In this document: piece after piece, positions 49,220-58,144 of the stretch | How the letters are laid out: each line of letters opens with the position of its first letter | How positions within the stretch are numbered: the first letter of the stretch is position 1 | Origin: JAAZPT01 sp034180455 | Lineage (GTDB): Bacteria; Bacillota; Clostridia; Christensenellales; Aristaeellaceae | Reading direction: 5' to 3' | Assembly (NCBI GenBank): GCA_034180455.1 | Contig: JAXFOG010000032.1 | Location: forward strand, 89,720-153,719 | Length of the DNA: 64,000 bases | The notes under the pieces: model-generated | Databases searched by the model: none | The model's input: the letters and a program-made list of their open reading frames with translations, nothing else | What the model was told of the DNA's origin: nothing | Translations under genes and position numbers: made by a program

Positions 49220-50119
49220 ATGGAATTTAATATTATAAAGCAAGATAGAATTATTTTTGCAAGCCTTGAAAATGGCGAAGCAAGTATCATATTTGTTGAA
49301 GCAACAAATACAGTTACCAAGGCAGCACAGATACACAATACAACGCCAGTATGCACAGCTGCTCTAGGAAGAACTCTTATGGCAACTCTTATGCTTGGAG
49401 CAAGAATAAAGGACGAAAACTCATCCGTAACAGTAACTGTAAATGGTGGTGGCCCAATAGGAAAGATAACTTGTGTATCAGATGGAAATACTGTAAAAGG
49501 GACTCTAAGTGTACCAAATTTAATACTTCCAGCAAGATCTGATGGGAAGCTTGATGTGGCTGCAGTTGTTGGAAAAAATGGAAACATTACAGTTGTTAAA
49601 GACCTAAATATGAAAACTCCATATATTGGTCAAACAGAGATGATAAGTGGGGAAATTGCAGAAGATTTTGCCTATTATTTGGCAAAAAGTGAGCAACAAC
49701 CATCAATAATATCGCTTGGAGTGCTTACAAGTGGGGATGCAGTCCTATCTGCTGGTGGAACTATGATTATGGCTATGCCTGGATGCAGTGAAAAAACTAT
49801 AGAAAATCTGGAACTTAGAAGCATGTTGCTATCCGATATAAGCAAGGAACTTTGCTATGAATCTGCAGAGAGCCTTATAAATAAGTGGTTTGAAGGAATG
49901 AACCCAGAAATTATTTCCACAAGACCGATTGAGTACAAGTGTAATTGCTCAAGAAGCCGTATGGAAAGTGCACTAATTTCTCTTGGCAAAAAAGAACTTC
50001 AAGAAATACTTGATGACGATGAAGAAAGCGTTGAGATGCAGTGCCATTTTTGCCATAAGAAACATATATTTAGCAAAGAAGATATAAAAAATCTACTACA
50101 AAAGGCGGTTGAAAAATAA
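49220..50119 (+). CDS. hslO: Redox-regulated chaperone Hsp33
   Basis: The 299-residue protein has the Hsp33 core (ATNTVTKAAQIHNTTPVCTAALGRTLMATLMLGARIK and GGGPIGKITCVSDG) and a C-terminal redox zinc centre CNC-X27-32-CHFCHKKH with four cysteines. Oxidation releases zinc and switches on holdase activity. The start at 49,220 is just after GAGGTG; an ATG at 49,208 lies upstream of it. It overlaps the HEAT gene by one base. Confidence 0.96.
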   Translation: MEFNIIKQDRIIFASLENGEASIIFVEATNTVTKAAQIHNTTPVCTAALGRTLMATLMLGARIKDENSSVTVTVNGGGPIGKITCVSDGNTVKGTLSVPNLILPARSDGKLDVAAVVGKNGNITVVKDLNMKTPYIGQTEMISGEIAEDFAYYLAKSEQQPSIISLGVLTSGDAVLSAGGTMIMAMPGCSEKTIENLELRSMLLSDISKELCYESAESLINKWFEGMNPEIISTRPIEYKCNCSRSRMESALISLGKKELQEILDDDEESVEMQCHFCHKKHIFSKEDIKNLLQKAVEK

Positions 50120-50955
50120 TGAATGAGCTTATAGACTTTAATGCTTTACAAAATCAATATATAGAGCAAAACTTAAATTTTGATAGAGCTGATTTTGCTA
50201 CTGCTGAAGAATATGAAGATGCTATGCTCGAAAGAAGCTATGAACTATCAGAGCAGTTTTTAAATGAGCCATCTGATACCTTAGATGGAAAATCCCCAGT
50301 TCAGTTTTTTGAGCAGATGAACGCAAAAGAGTTGATTGACACTCTATATAGCTATTATCTTGAGATGGATGATATGCCAGATGCCATAGTGCAGGTCTTA
50401 CAGCGTAGACAGGATGCTGCCGAAGGAATGCTAAAACTTCTCAAAGACGATCAGAATGAAGAGTGGTTTAGAATTAGCCTTATAGATCTGCTGCTTCAGC
50501 TAGAATATAAGCCAGCACTAAAATACTACTGCGATATCATATTTAGAAGTACAACACATGACGATCTTGCAGATGCTGCTGTAGATGCTCTCAAGCAGCT
50601 TGATGGTGCAGAGGTAGAGAGAGAACTTATGAGCCTGTTTGACGAGGCAAGTGATGATGCAAAATATCGCATGCTTGATTTGCTTGCTGTACCAAATTGT
50701 GATGATAAAATATTTGAGTATGTTCTTCATAAATTAACTGAAGAAAAGAGTATGAGAGAAATATTCGCATACTATATAGGTAGGATAGATGATAGCAGAG
50801 CCTTGCCATTTTTGCATGACATTTCTGAAGAAGAAGACCTCGATTATGTAGATTATATGGAAATACGCAATGCAATCGAAAGATTGGGAGGTAGCTGCAT
50901 AGAGCGAGATTATAGAAATGACCCACTATACGCTAAAATACATGGCGATATTTAA
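50119..50955 (+). CDS. HEAT-repeat-like protein of unknown function
   Basis: The 278-residue acidic protein is all alpha, with repeats of about 30-35 residues from residue 65 on: WFRISLIDLLLQL, ADAAVDALKQL, DDAKYRMLDLLAVP and MREIFAYYIGRI, typical of HEAT/PBS-lyase-like modules. Similar proteins act as scaffolds or adaptors. It is translationally coupled to hslO (one-base overlap) and precedes the zinc-ribbon/TPR gene by 11 bases. No catalytic motif is seen. Confidence 0.68.
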   Translation: MNELIDFNALQNQYIEQNLNFDRADFATAEEYEDAMLERSYELSEQFLNEPSDTLDGKSPVQFFEQMNAKELIDTLYSYYLEMDDMPDAIVQVLQRRQDAAEGMLKLLKDDQNEEWFRISLIDLLLQLEYKPALKYYCDIIFRSTTHDDLADAAVDALKQLDGAEVERELMSLFDEASDDAKYRMLDLLAVPNCDDKIFEYVLHKLTEEKSMREIFAYYIGRIDDSRALPFLHDISEEEDLDYVDYMEIRNAIERLGGSCIERDYRNDPLYAKIHGDI

Positions 50956-50966
50956 GGGGTGATAAA

Positions 50967-52715
50967 TTGATTTGCAAAAATTGTGGTGCATATATTAGCG
51001 ATGATGCAGTAGCCTGCCCCAAATGTAAAGCTATCACAGCTGAAGGTGCCAAGAGGCAACTTGGTCAAAGAGAGGGCAGAGATGATGATTATCAAAAAGT
51101 AAATCAACCAACCCAGGAAAGAGTGGAGGCTGGTGTCGCTGATGAAATATCTGGAAATCGTATTGTACAGTTAAAAGAAAATCGTAGAAATATAATTCAA
51201 ATAGATTATAGCGAGAAAGAGCTTAAAAAGCTTTCTAAAAACTGGATTATACGCATAAGTATCCTCGTAATTGTGCTTGTATTTGCAATAGTAGGTACAT
51301 ATATATTCCTAAAAAAAACAGAGAGTGGTCAGCTTATTCTTGCTCGTCGATTTAAAGCAGACTCGCCTCAGGTGTACTGGATAGTAGGCGAAGAATTTTT
51401 AAATAAAGGTGATTTAGTTAATGCTATACGTGCCTTTACTTTAGCCGACGCAAAAGATCCCAACAACTCCGATGGTTTGCTTTCCCTTGCATCAGCTTAT
51501 GAAGCAAGCAATTTGCAGGATCAAGCAGAGCGAATTTATAGGAGAATAATAACAGATATAAGCCCAAATAGAAGTGAAACATATAGAGCTCTTGTTCGTA
51601 TGCTTAATTCTCAGGATAGAATTGCAGAGGCTGCTGAAGTCCTTAGACTAGCCTATAACAACACAGGTATTGTAGAGTTTAAGGATCAGCTCAATCAAAT
51701 ATTACCTGAACAGCCAATTGTAGATCTACCTGGTGGTAGATATAATAGTGAAAAATATGTTAATATTTCTTCTCCACAGGGATATGAAATCTATTATACT
51801 TTGGATAGCCAAAAAACAGCCCTTCAAGGAGAACTGTATGATGGTAAGCCAATAAAGATACCAGAAGGTACTGTTGTGCTAAAGGCTGTATGCCGTAGTA
51901 TTGAGCTTGTAAGCGATCCAGTTGAAGTAAAATATATACTTATTTATCCGTCACCATCAGCTCCAAAATCAAATCTTCAACCTGGTACTTATGGCAGGCG
52001 AATACCAGTAAGCTTGCGTAATACAGATGAAAAAGAAAAGGATGTAGTTATCCATTATACTATTGATGGATCTATTCCTACGGAAAATAGTCCTATTTAT
52101 GACGGTACTCCTATTGAAATGCCAAGTGGAAAGGTTACATTACGAGCTGTTTCTGTAAACAATAGAGGCAAAATGAGTAATGCTCAAGAAGTAGGATATA
52201 AGTTTGATGCAAAGCCCTATCCAGAAAAAAGATATGGCGAAGAGGATCTCTTTAATGGTTTTGAGATAGGTGTTACGGATATAGATACATTTTTTAATCA
52301 GTTTGGTAGGTCCGAAGATGTAAAAAATTCTGAGTATCCACTTGCAAAGCCTTTACCTTCTAAAATATATAATTATCCTTGGGGAACTGTGGAGTTTGTG
52401 CTTTTGCGCAATAAATGGATTATTGCTAGCATAGACATGCATAGTAGGCTTACTAATGAGCCTAGAGGAGTGGGCTTTGACAATACTGAGGAAGAGATTT
52501 GCAAGGCTTTTCGTGATGCTGGCCAAAAACCCAATCTTGATAATACTAGAGGTCTTTATTATGATCTTCCAAATATAGGAAAGATTGACTTTGATAATGA
52601 TGGCAAGCGTTATATTTCATATAGTTGCAGCACTACTTCTGGTAACATTTGGACAATAGAATACTATCTAAATAGTTCAGGTAGAGTAAACAGAATAGTA
52701 CATTATTATAGATAA
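50967..52715 (+). CDS. Zinc-ribbon, single-TM, TPR and chitobiase-like C-terminal domain protein
   Basis: The 582-residue protein has a zinc ribbon (CKNCGAYISDDAVACPKCK, 3-21), a charged stretch, one membrane helix (about 93-114), TPR-like helices (about 130-245, VNAIRAFTLADAKDPNNSDGLLSLASAYEA and QAERIYRRII), then two beta units of the CHB_HEX_C_1 type (about 265-325 and 340-410: GYEIYYTLDSQKT..LKAVCRSIELVSDPVEV, and DVVIHYTIDGSIPTENSPIYDG). A tail of about 160 residues has no family I know. Start is TTG after GGGGTG. The cytosolic ribbon and external sensor-like repeats suggest a membrane anchor or stress sensor; that is inference. Confidence 0.75.
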   Translation: MICKNCGAYISDDAVACPKCKAITAEGAKRQLGQREGRDDDYQKVNQPTQERVEAGVADEISGNRIVQLKENRRNIIQIDYSEKELKKLSKNWIIRISILVIVLVFAIVGTYIFLKKTESGQLILARRFKADSPQVYWIVGEEFLNKGDLVNAIRAFTLADAKDPNNSDGLLSLASAYEASNLQDQAERIYRRIITDISPNRSETYRALVRMLNSQDRIAEAAEVLRLAYNNTGIVEFKDQLNQILPEQPIVDLPGGRYNSEKYVNISSPQGYEIYYTLDSQKTALQGELYDGKPIKIPEGTVVLKAVCRSIELVSDPVEVKYILIYPSPSAPKSNLQPGTYGRRIPVSLRNTDEKEKDVVIHYTIDGSIPTENSPIYDGTPIEMPSGKVTLRAVSVNNRGKMSNAQEVGYKFDAKPYPEKRYGEEDLFNGFEIGVTDIDTFFNQFGRSEDVKNSEYPLAKPLPSKIYNYPWGTVEFVLLRNKWIIASIDMHSRLTNEPRGVGFDNTEEEICKAFRDAGQKPNLDNTRGLYYDLPNIGKIDFDNDGKRYISYSCSTTSGNIWTIEYYLNSSGRVNRIVHYYR

Positions 52716-52720
52716 AAAGT

Positions 52721-52748
52721 GTGTGGAATTGTCCACACTTTTTTTTTA
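52721..52748. terminator. Terminator between the zinc-ribbon/TPR gene and the TlyA-like gene
   Basis: A 7-bp stem GTGTGGA/TCCACAC with loop ATTG is followed by nine T residues. The A-run at 52,714-52,718 may serve the minus-strand gene, whose stop lies just beyond the hairpin. Confidence 0.85.
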
Positions 52749-52749
52749 T

Positions 52750-53562
52750 TTATTTGCTCAACGCCGAGTCTACTACATCACTTATATAATCTTCATCTAT
52801 GTTAAATGGAATAATATTATCACCAAGCTTAATATGAATAAAAAATTCATAAGGAGCACCATTAGGAATATATTTTGCAGGCAACAAACCGTTTACAGCC
52901 ATTCCTTCATATGAGTTTATTGTATCAGTTATGCTTTTAAGAACTTGCAAATGAGCTTTTTTAGGCATTGTACCAAGCTTTCTTATTATTGGATTATCTA
53001 TCTCATTTATTGGTCTTATTAGCCACAATATATCACCAGCTGGCATTATATACTTGAAGTATGGTATGTATTTTTTTATTGAATTGCTATGTGAATGTAG
53101 TACTGCGATCTGAGCAGGAGGGAACATTGATGAAAATGAAGCAATTAAGCTATTATCATCAAAGTTTGATATATCTACAGCCTTGCATGTGGGAATGTTA
53201 AGCAGTGTTTTATTTATAGCACGCTTATCATTGTATAATGTATATACTCCACTTGCTCCTCCAGACAGTAGAGCCTGGCTAATAGAACCTCTCATTGCAA
53301 ACATATCAACAGCGTATTTTGCCAATATAGATATGCTAAAAGCACTAAGGGCACTTTCGAGCTTATATCCATCAGTGGAAGAATATGTAACATTTTGCCC
53401 TATTATTTCAATATAGGCTTTTTTACTTATTTTCTCATCTGGTTTCATTATGCGCTTGCCATTTGCAAATACCTGTCCAGACATTATAAATGTGCGAGCA
53501 GTTGATTCATCAAGAAAATAACCATTTTTTATAAGATGATCGATTAATTTTATTTTAAACAA
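52750..53562 (-). CDS. TlyA-like S4/FtsJ protein with a degenerate methyltransferase site
   Basis: The 270-residue protein has an N-terminal S4 domain (1-55, DESTARTFIMSGQVFANGKRIMKPDE) and an FtsJ-like fold that keeps TlyA outlines (DGYKLESALSAF at the place of SRGGxKL-ALxxF). The SAM motif normally reading DVGASTGGFTD is DMFAMRGSISQ, and the catalytic Lys-Asp surroundings are not conserved, so it probably no longer methylates rRNA. Start TTG at 53,562; it overlaps the esterase gene by eight bases. It may act as an RNA-binding protein. The true TlyA gene is not in the window. Confidence 0.75.
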   Translation of the reverse strand: MFKIKLIDHLIKNGYFLDESTARTFIMSGQVFANGKRIMKPDEKISKKAYIEIIGQNVTYSSTDGYKLESALSAFSISILAKYAVDMFAMRGSISQALLSGGASGVYTLYNDKRAINKTLLNIPTCKAVDISNFDDNSLIASFSSMFPPAQIAVLHSHSNSIKKYIPYFKYIMPAGDILWLIRPINEIDNPIIRKLGTMPKKAHLQVLKSITDTINSYEGMAVNGLLPAKYIPNGAPYEFFIHIKLGDNIIPFNIDEDYISDVVDSALSK

Positions 53563-54295
53563 GTGATTTGTTTATTTCCTCCATAAACCTTGCTAAGTTA
53601 AGATTCCACAATTTCCACTCATGCTCTCCTGGCTCAGAAATAAATTTTATTTTGAGATGAGGATTGCTTTCAACAAACTTTGCACTTTGCTCATATAGCA
53701 AATCTTCAGTGCCACAACTTACATAGATAGGTATATCTATATTTTTATTTTTAGCTAGTTTAAAAAGATCACTATTATCTGGTACGATCATTTCTTCACC
53801 AAAACATGGAACTAGTGCAGAGCGAATATCTTGCTCTTTCATTCTGCCACTAAGCGAAGCTATATCTAATACTCCAGAGAATGCTGCTGCTGCCTTGTAT
53901 CTTTCTAGATTTGACAAGGCTATTTTTAATGCACCGTATCCTCCCATAGATAGTCCTGCAATATATCGCTTAGATGTATCGGCAGGAAATAGGCTTTCTA
54001 CATATTTAGGTATTTCATAAGCTATATGATCAAAGTATTTATAGCCATGCTTCATATTACAATAGAATGAGTTGTCTGCACTTGGAAATACTGCAATAAA
54101 TCTATAATTTTTAAATATTTCCTTTGCGCCTCCGGATATCAACCAGTCATCACAATTTCCAGTTAAGCCATGTAGGCAATATATTATAGGTAGCTTTTCA
54201 TTCTGCTTCAATTCACTGAACTCAGGCATCAATATATTAAGCTTTTTTCTACTATTTAATACTTCTGATAAAAATTCAATATTTATAACATTCAT
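53555..54295 (-). CDS. Esterase of the esterase-D/antigen-85-like alpha/beta-hydrolase family
   Basis: The 246-residue protein has the serine nucleophile in GLSMGGYGALKIAL, a LHGLTGNCDDWLISGG oxyanion loop, and the late His in EPGEHEWKLWN; Asp is likely in VSCGTEDLLYEQ. It is like the cytosolic acetyl-ester or formylglutathione hydrolases of Firmicutes. No signal peptide is present. ATG at 54,295 follows AGGGTG by six bases; an upstream in-frame GTG overlaps that site. Confidence 0.87.
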   Translation of the reverse strand: MNVINIEFLSEVLNSRKKLNILMPEFSELKQNEKLPIIYCLHGLTGNCDDWLISGGAKEIFKNYRFIAVFPSADNSFYCNMKHGYKYFDHIAYEIPKYVESLFPADTSKRYIAGLSMGGYGALKIALSNLERYKAAAAFSGVLDIASLSGRMKEQDIRSALVPCFGEEMIVPDNSDLFKLAKNKNIDIPIYVSCGTEDLLYEQSAKFVESNPHLKIKFISEPGEHEWKLWNLNLARFMEEINKSLV

Positions 54296-54441
54296 GATAA
54301 TCACCCTTTTAATTGTAACATTTTTGATATATAATTACAATAAATATTTCGAAATAATTAAATTATTAAACTAATCTGTAACTAAATTCTTTTATTTATG
54401 TAAGATATATAGTAAAATAAACTTGTTGGGAGGTGTGTACC

Positions 54442-55926
54442 ATAAAAGGCTTTGTAAGAATAATATGTTTATTGGCATTAGCACTATGCCTTATTATAAG
54501 CATTTCATTTGCAGAGACTGATGTAAGGCCTATCAAGCGTAGAGCTCTAATTATAGCCTGCGATAAATTTATAAATTATCCATCTACTGCTGGTGCATGT
54601 AAGAGCAATGCAGAAGAAATATACAAGCTTTTTATGTATGGTGGTCTCAACATAAATACGGTAGTTAAAGAATATGACAACATAGCTTCAGAGAGCGAAT
54701 TTTCTGAAGCCATATGGGATGCTTTTGGTGATAGCGAAGAAGGGGATATCAACTATTTATATATATCCACTCATGGGATAAAAAATTCAAAGATGTATGA
54801 TGATTCGGCGATAATATTAAGTGATGGAACAAATGAGGGAGAAATAAGTAGCAAGGCGCTTGCAGGTAGTTTTGATGGTGTACTTGGCACCAATGTAATT
54901 ATCGTTGATGCTTGCTATTCAGGAGCATTAATAAATCGTGGAGTATCTGGTGGAGGGAAAACAAATTTCTTTGATAGCGATAATTTAAAGGTATTTACTA
55001 GTTCGGGTGGAGCAGAGCAAAGCTGGTATTGGACAGAAAATGAGAATAGCAAAGTAAGCTTAGAGGGCTCTGGATTTTTTTCGGCAAGCTTCTGCCAAGC
55101 GCTAAGTTATTCAGATTGTTATCCAGCAGATCTAAATAGAGATCAGTCGATTACGCATAATGAACTATACAAGTATCTATATGAACATAATGCCAGCTCT
55201 GTTGTATGGGCATATCCATATGAAGACAATACCGTTCTTTTTACTTATGATAAGTGTGGAAAGCAGAGCAGTATCATGAGCAATCTACGATTTAATAATA
55301 ACTTTATTGATAGTACTAATAATTCAATAGATTTTAGCTTTGAAGTAAATAGCCCACTTCAGCCAGTGTATCAAATAGTTTATTTTAAAGATGGTGTTTG
55401 GAATTATTCAGGGGCAGAATACTTTTATGATCCATTGTCAGAGGGTGAGAACCTTAAACCAGGTAAATATACACGAAAAATTGCATTAAAGACCAATACT
55501 GATTTTAGCACAGGCTATGCACTGGTAAATGTTATGGCAAAGCAGGATAATAAGCTTAGATTTATAGGCTCTGGATTTGTGGCAATATTACAAGATAACG
55601 GTCTTGAAAATGTAAATGTTAAAACTGCAAAGATTTTTTCACCTTCAGCAAATCAAGAACTTTTAATATTGGTAAAGCATAATATTCCTTGCTTTATCTC
55701 ATTAGATGTACTCGACATGAACAATAATCTTGTGTATAATGTAGTTGATTCGGAATTGAGCCGTCCAGAAAATTTAAATCCAAACGGAAGCTCATTTGTA
55801 TGGAGTGGAATATGTAAGGACGGAAGCAGGGCTCAAGGAGGAGAATACTATATTAAAGCTACATTGTGTTTGCTAGATCAGAGTATAGAGCTTTTCTCAA
55901 AAAGCTTTAATATTATAGACAGATAA
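54442..55926 (+). CDS. Secreted caspase-fold (peptidase C14-like) protein with probable AUA start
   Basis: The frame is open from 54,433, but its only canonical codon there (GTG) overlaps the Shine-Dalgarno GGAGG (54,429-54,433). Eight bases after GGAGG comes ATA AAA GGC, giving a 494-residue protein that begins MKGFVRII and continues as a typical signal peptide ending SFA before Glu. The caspase-like domain (about 30-250) has YISTHGIKNSK with His111 and VDACYSGALINRG with Cys158, the catalytic dyad. The C-terminal part (about 400-494) has a FlgD-like beta pattern, PNGSSFVWSGICKDGSRAQGGEYYIKATL. Such exported proteases occur in clostridia; the substrate is unknown. It precedes GT2 and VanW genes. 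Confidence 0.86.
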   Translation: MKGFVRIICLLALALCLIISISFAETDVRPIKRRALIIACDKFINYPSTAGACKSNAEEIYKLFMYGGLNINTVVKEYDNIASESEFSEAIWDAFGDSEEGDINYLYISTHGIKNSKMYDDSAIILSDGTNEGEISSKALAGSFDGVLGTNVIIVDACYSGALINRGVSGGGKTNFFDSDNLKVFTSSGGAEQSWYWTENENSKVSLEGSGFFSASFCQALSYSDCYPADLNRDQSITHNELYKYLYEHNASSVVWAYPYEDNTVLFTYDKCGKQSSIMSNLRFNNNFIDSTNNSIDFSFEVNSPLQPVYQIVYFKDGVWNYSGAEYFYDPLSEGENLKPGKYTRKIALKTNTDFSTGYALVNVMAKQDNKLRFIGSGFVAILQDNGLENVNVKTAKIFSPSANQELLILVKHNIPCFISLDVLDMNNNLVYNVVDSELSRPENLNPNGSSFVWSGICKDGSRAQGGEYYIKATLCLLDQSIELFSKSFNIIDR

Positions 55927-55940
55927 ATAAGGAGATTATT

Positions 55941-56900
55941 ATGACAAAGCTATTTATGGTTATACCTTGCTATAACGAGGAGGAAGTATTACCAGAAACT
56001 TCCAAAAGAATGATAGAAAAATACAATAGCCTTATAGAAAAAAAATATATTAGCAAAGAAAGCAAAATCATGCTGGTTGACGATGGCTCTAAGGATAAAA
56101 CCTGGTCGCTTATTGAGCAACTTGTAAATGATAATGAATATTTTGTAGGGCTTAAGCTGTCTAGGAATAGAGGACATCAAAATGCAGTTCTTGCAGGGCT
56201 TATGACTGCCAAAGACGAAGCTGATGTCGTAATATCTATGGATGCCGATCTTCAGGATGATATAAATGCAATTGATAGATTTCTTGAAGAATACGAAAAA
56301 GGTTATGATGTAGTATATGGAGTGCGCAGTAGTCGCAAGACTGATACAGTATTCAAGCGTAGCACTGCCCTTGGTTTTTATAAGCTTATGCAAAAAATGG
56401 GAGTAGAAGTAATTTATAACCATGCAGATTTTAGACTTATGAGCAAAAGAGTGCTAATGCACCTGGCAGACTATAAAGAGGTAAATCTTTTTTTAAGAGG
56501 AATGGTGCCTCTGGTGGGATTTAAGTCTACCACTGTTGAGTATGAGCGTGCTGAACGATTTGCAGGCAAGAGTAAGTATCCACTAAAGAAGATGATTTCT
56601 TTTGCTCTTGATGGAATTACATCACTTAGTGTAAAGCCTATAAGAATGATATTCTCCTTAGGACTTATAATATTTATTATAAGTCTTATTATGCTTATAT
56701 ATGCACTCATAAGATATATAATGGGTCTTACAGTTGCTGGATGGACCTCAATATTGGGTTCAATTTGGTTGCTAGGTGGAATACAGCTGCTCGCTATGGG
56801 CGTTGTTGGAGAATACATTGGTAAAATTTATAACGAGACCAAGGCTAGACCAAGGTTTATAATAGAAACATATTTAAAAAAGGAAAAACATGAAGATTAA
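55941..56900 (+). CDS. GtrB/DPM-like family 2 glycosyltransferase
   Basis: The 319-residue protein has a GT-A domain (1-230) with FMVIPCYNEEEVLPE, MLVDDGSKDKTW, the metal motif ISMDADLQDD, and HADFRLMSKRVL, followed by two C-terminal helices (about 232-262 and 269-292), as in GtrB, which loads a sugar onto undecaprenyl phosphate. It could pair with the GtrA-like protein encoded at 12,014. AAGGAG precedes the ATG, and it overlaps the VanW gene by 11 bases. Confidence 0.93.
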   Translation: MTKLFMVIPCYNEEEVLPETSKRMIEKYNSLIEKKYISKESKIMLVDDGSKDKTWSLIEQLVNDNEYFVGLKLSRNRGHQNAVLAGLMTAKDEADVVISMDADLQDDINAIDRFLEEYEKGYDVVYGVRSSRKTDTVFKRSTALGFYKLMQKMGVEVIYNHADFRLMSKRVLMHLADYKEVNLFLRGMVPLVGFKSTTVEYERAERFAGKSKYPLKKMISFALDGITSLSVKPIRMIFSLGLIIFIISLIMLIYALIRYIMGLTVAGWTSILGSIWLLGGIQLLAMGVVGEYIGKIYNETKARPRFIIETYLKKEKHED

Positions 56901-58077
56901 ATTACTTGCAATATGCTTGCTCATTTGTATAATTTTTAGCCCTGCTGTCTTTGCTCAGGATGCTGAAACAGAGCTTGAAAATCAGACAGCAATAGAAGTA
57001 GATGATGATAAACCTGACAAATATGGCGAAAGCGAAAGGGTAAAGTATGCCAAGGGAAGGTTTAAAAACGAGGGATTTAATATACCTTTAGATGCCCCTA
57101 CAAGTCTTGATGGATATCAAGCTTTGTATACTGCGAACATGCTTAACAGCGCAACATTGCGTGATCGTACAGACGATAAGGTATACAATAGAGGATTGCA
57201 AATTCCAGAGGGTGCTCAGATTACTATATATCATGTAGAACCCAACTGGGTGCTTACGGAGTACAAGGGTGATATTGGCTGGATAAAGCGCATAATGCTT
57301 AATGAGGGCACTATACAGACTATCGATCCAAAAAACACTGCACCCTATGGTGTTCAGGATATGAAGTATATTGCTACTATCACAGAGGATACCTATGTGC
57401 TTAATAGACCTGATCCTGATGCAACACCATTTAAAATACCTGTTGATGCTGGTGCAAAGATAGCTTTGTTTGGCTTTGAAAATGGCTATGCAAAGGTTAA
57501 TATTTGGCGCAACTATGGTTATATAGATGCCAAAATATTAAAAGATGTACAGATGATTGCACCATCTGCAGAGCAGCCACTAACTCCAGATATGCCAATG
57601 GCAGCATATTGTTCATTTTTTGATCATAGCTTAGGCAAAGAGAGTAACGATTCACGAGTTGTAAATATTGCAGTAAGCTGTAAGTATATGACAATGACAC
57701 TTCAACCAGGTGAAAGCTTTGACTTTAATGCTCAAGTTGGCCCATATAAGAGAACAAAAGGTTATCAACCTGCCCCTGTGCTTATAAATGGTGGATCGCA
57801 GCTAGGGTATGGTGGAGGCACCTGCCAAAGTTCAAGCACATTATATAATGTACTAAAGCAGATGCCTGGTATAACTATACTTTGGCGCAGACCTCATGGC
57901 CCTGGCTCTGCAAAATATCTACCTCAGCATATGGATGCTGCTGTTGGAAATCAGTTGCTAAATTTAAAATTTAGGAATGACTATGATTTCCCTGTTAGAT
58001 TTGAAGCTCAAAGCGTAAAAGGATGCTTATTTATTGCAGCGTATAAGGTTCAGGACGATGTAAAAGCTGAAAAATAA
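56890..58077 (+). CDS. VanW family protein with SH3-like repeats
   Basis: The 395-residue exported protein has a signal peptide ending VFA before Gln, two SH3-like segments (about 70-140 and 150-220), and a VanW domain at about 235-385 with VNIAVSCKYMTMTLQPGESFDFNAQVGPYKRTKGYQPAPVL, GGGTCQSSSTLYNVLK and NDYDFPVRFEA. Members are found in vancomycin-resistance clusters and in many clostridia, and the role is unknown. The first bases overlap the GT2 gene, and the pair lies in a wall-linked operon. The terminator follows at once. Confidence 0.9.
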   Translation: MKIKLLAICLLICIIFSPAVFAQDAETELENQTAIEVDDDKPDKYGESERVKYAKGRFKNEGFNIPLDAPTSLDGYQALYTANMLNSATLRDRTDDKVYNRGLQIPEGAQITIYHVEPNWVLTEYKGDIGWIKRIMLNEGTIQTIDPKNTAPYGVQDMKYIATITEDTYVLNRPDPDATPFKIPVDAGAKIALFGFENGYAKVNIWRNYGYIDAKILKDVQMIAPSAEQPLTPDMPMAAYCSFFDHSLGKESNDSRVVNIAVSCKYMTMTLQPGESFDFNAQVGPYKRTKGYQPAPVLINGGSQLGYGGGTCQSSSTLYNVLKQMPGITILWRRPHGPGSAKYLPQHMDAAVGNQLLNLKFRNDYDFPVRFEAQSVKGCLFIAAYKVQDDVKAEK

Positions 58078-58102
58078 AGGCAATTTTATATTGCCTTTTT
58101 TA
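58077..58102 (+). terminator. Terminator after the VanW gene
   Basis: An 8-bp stem AAGGCAAT/ATTGCCTT with loop TTTAT begins at the stop codon and is followed by TTTTTATA. The next gene starts 43 bases further on. Confidence 0.9.
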
Positions 58103-58144
58103 TATAATATGATTTTAATTTATGAAAATTAGGAAAGAAAATCC

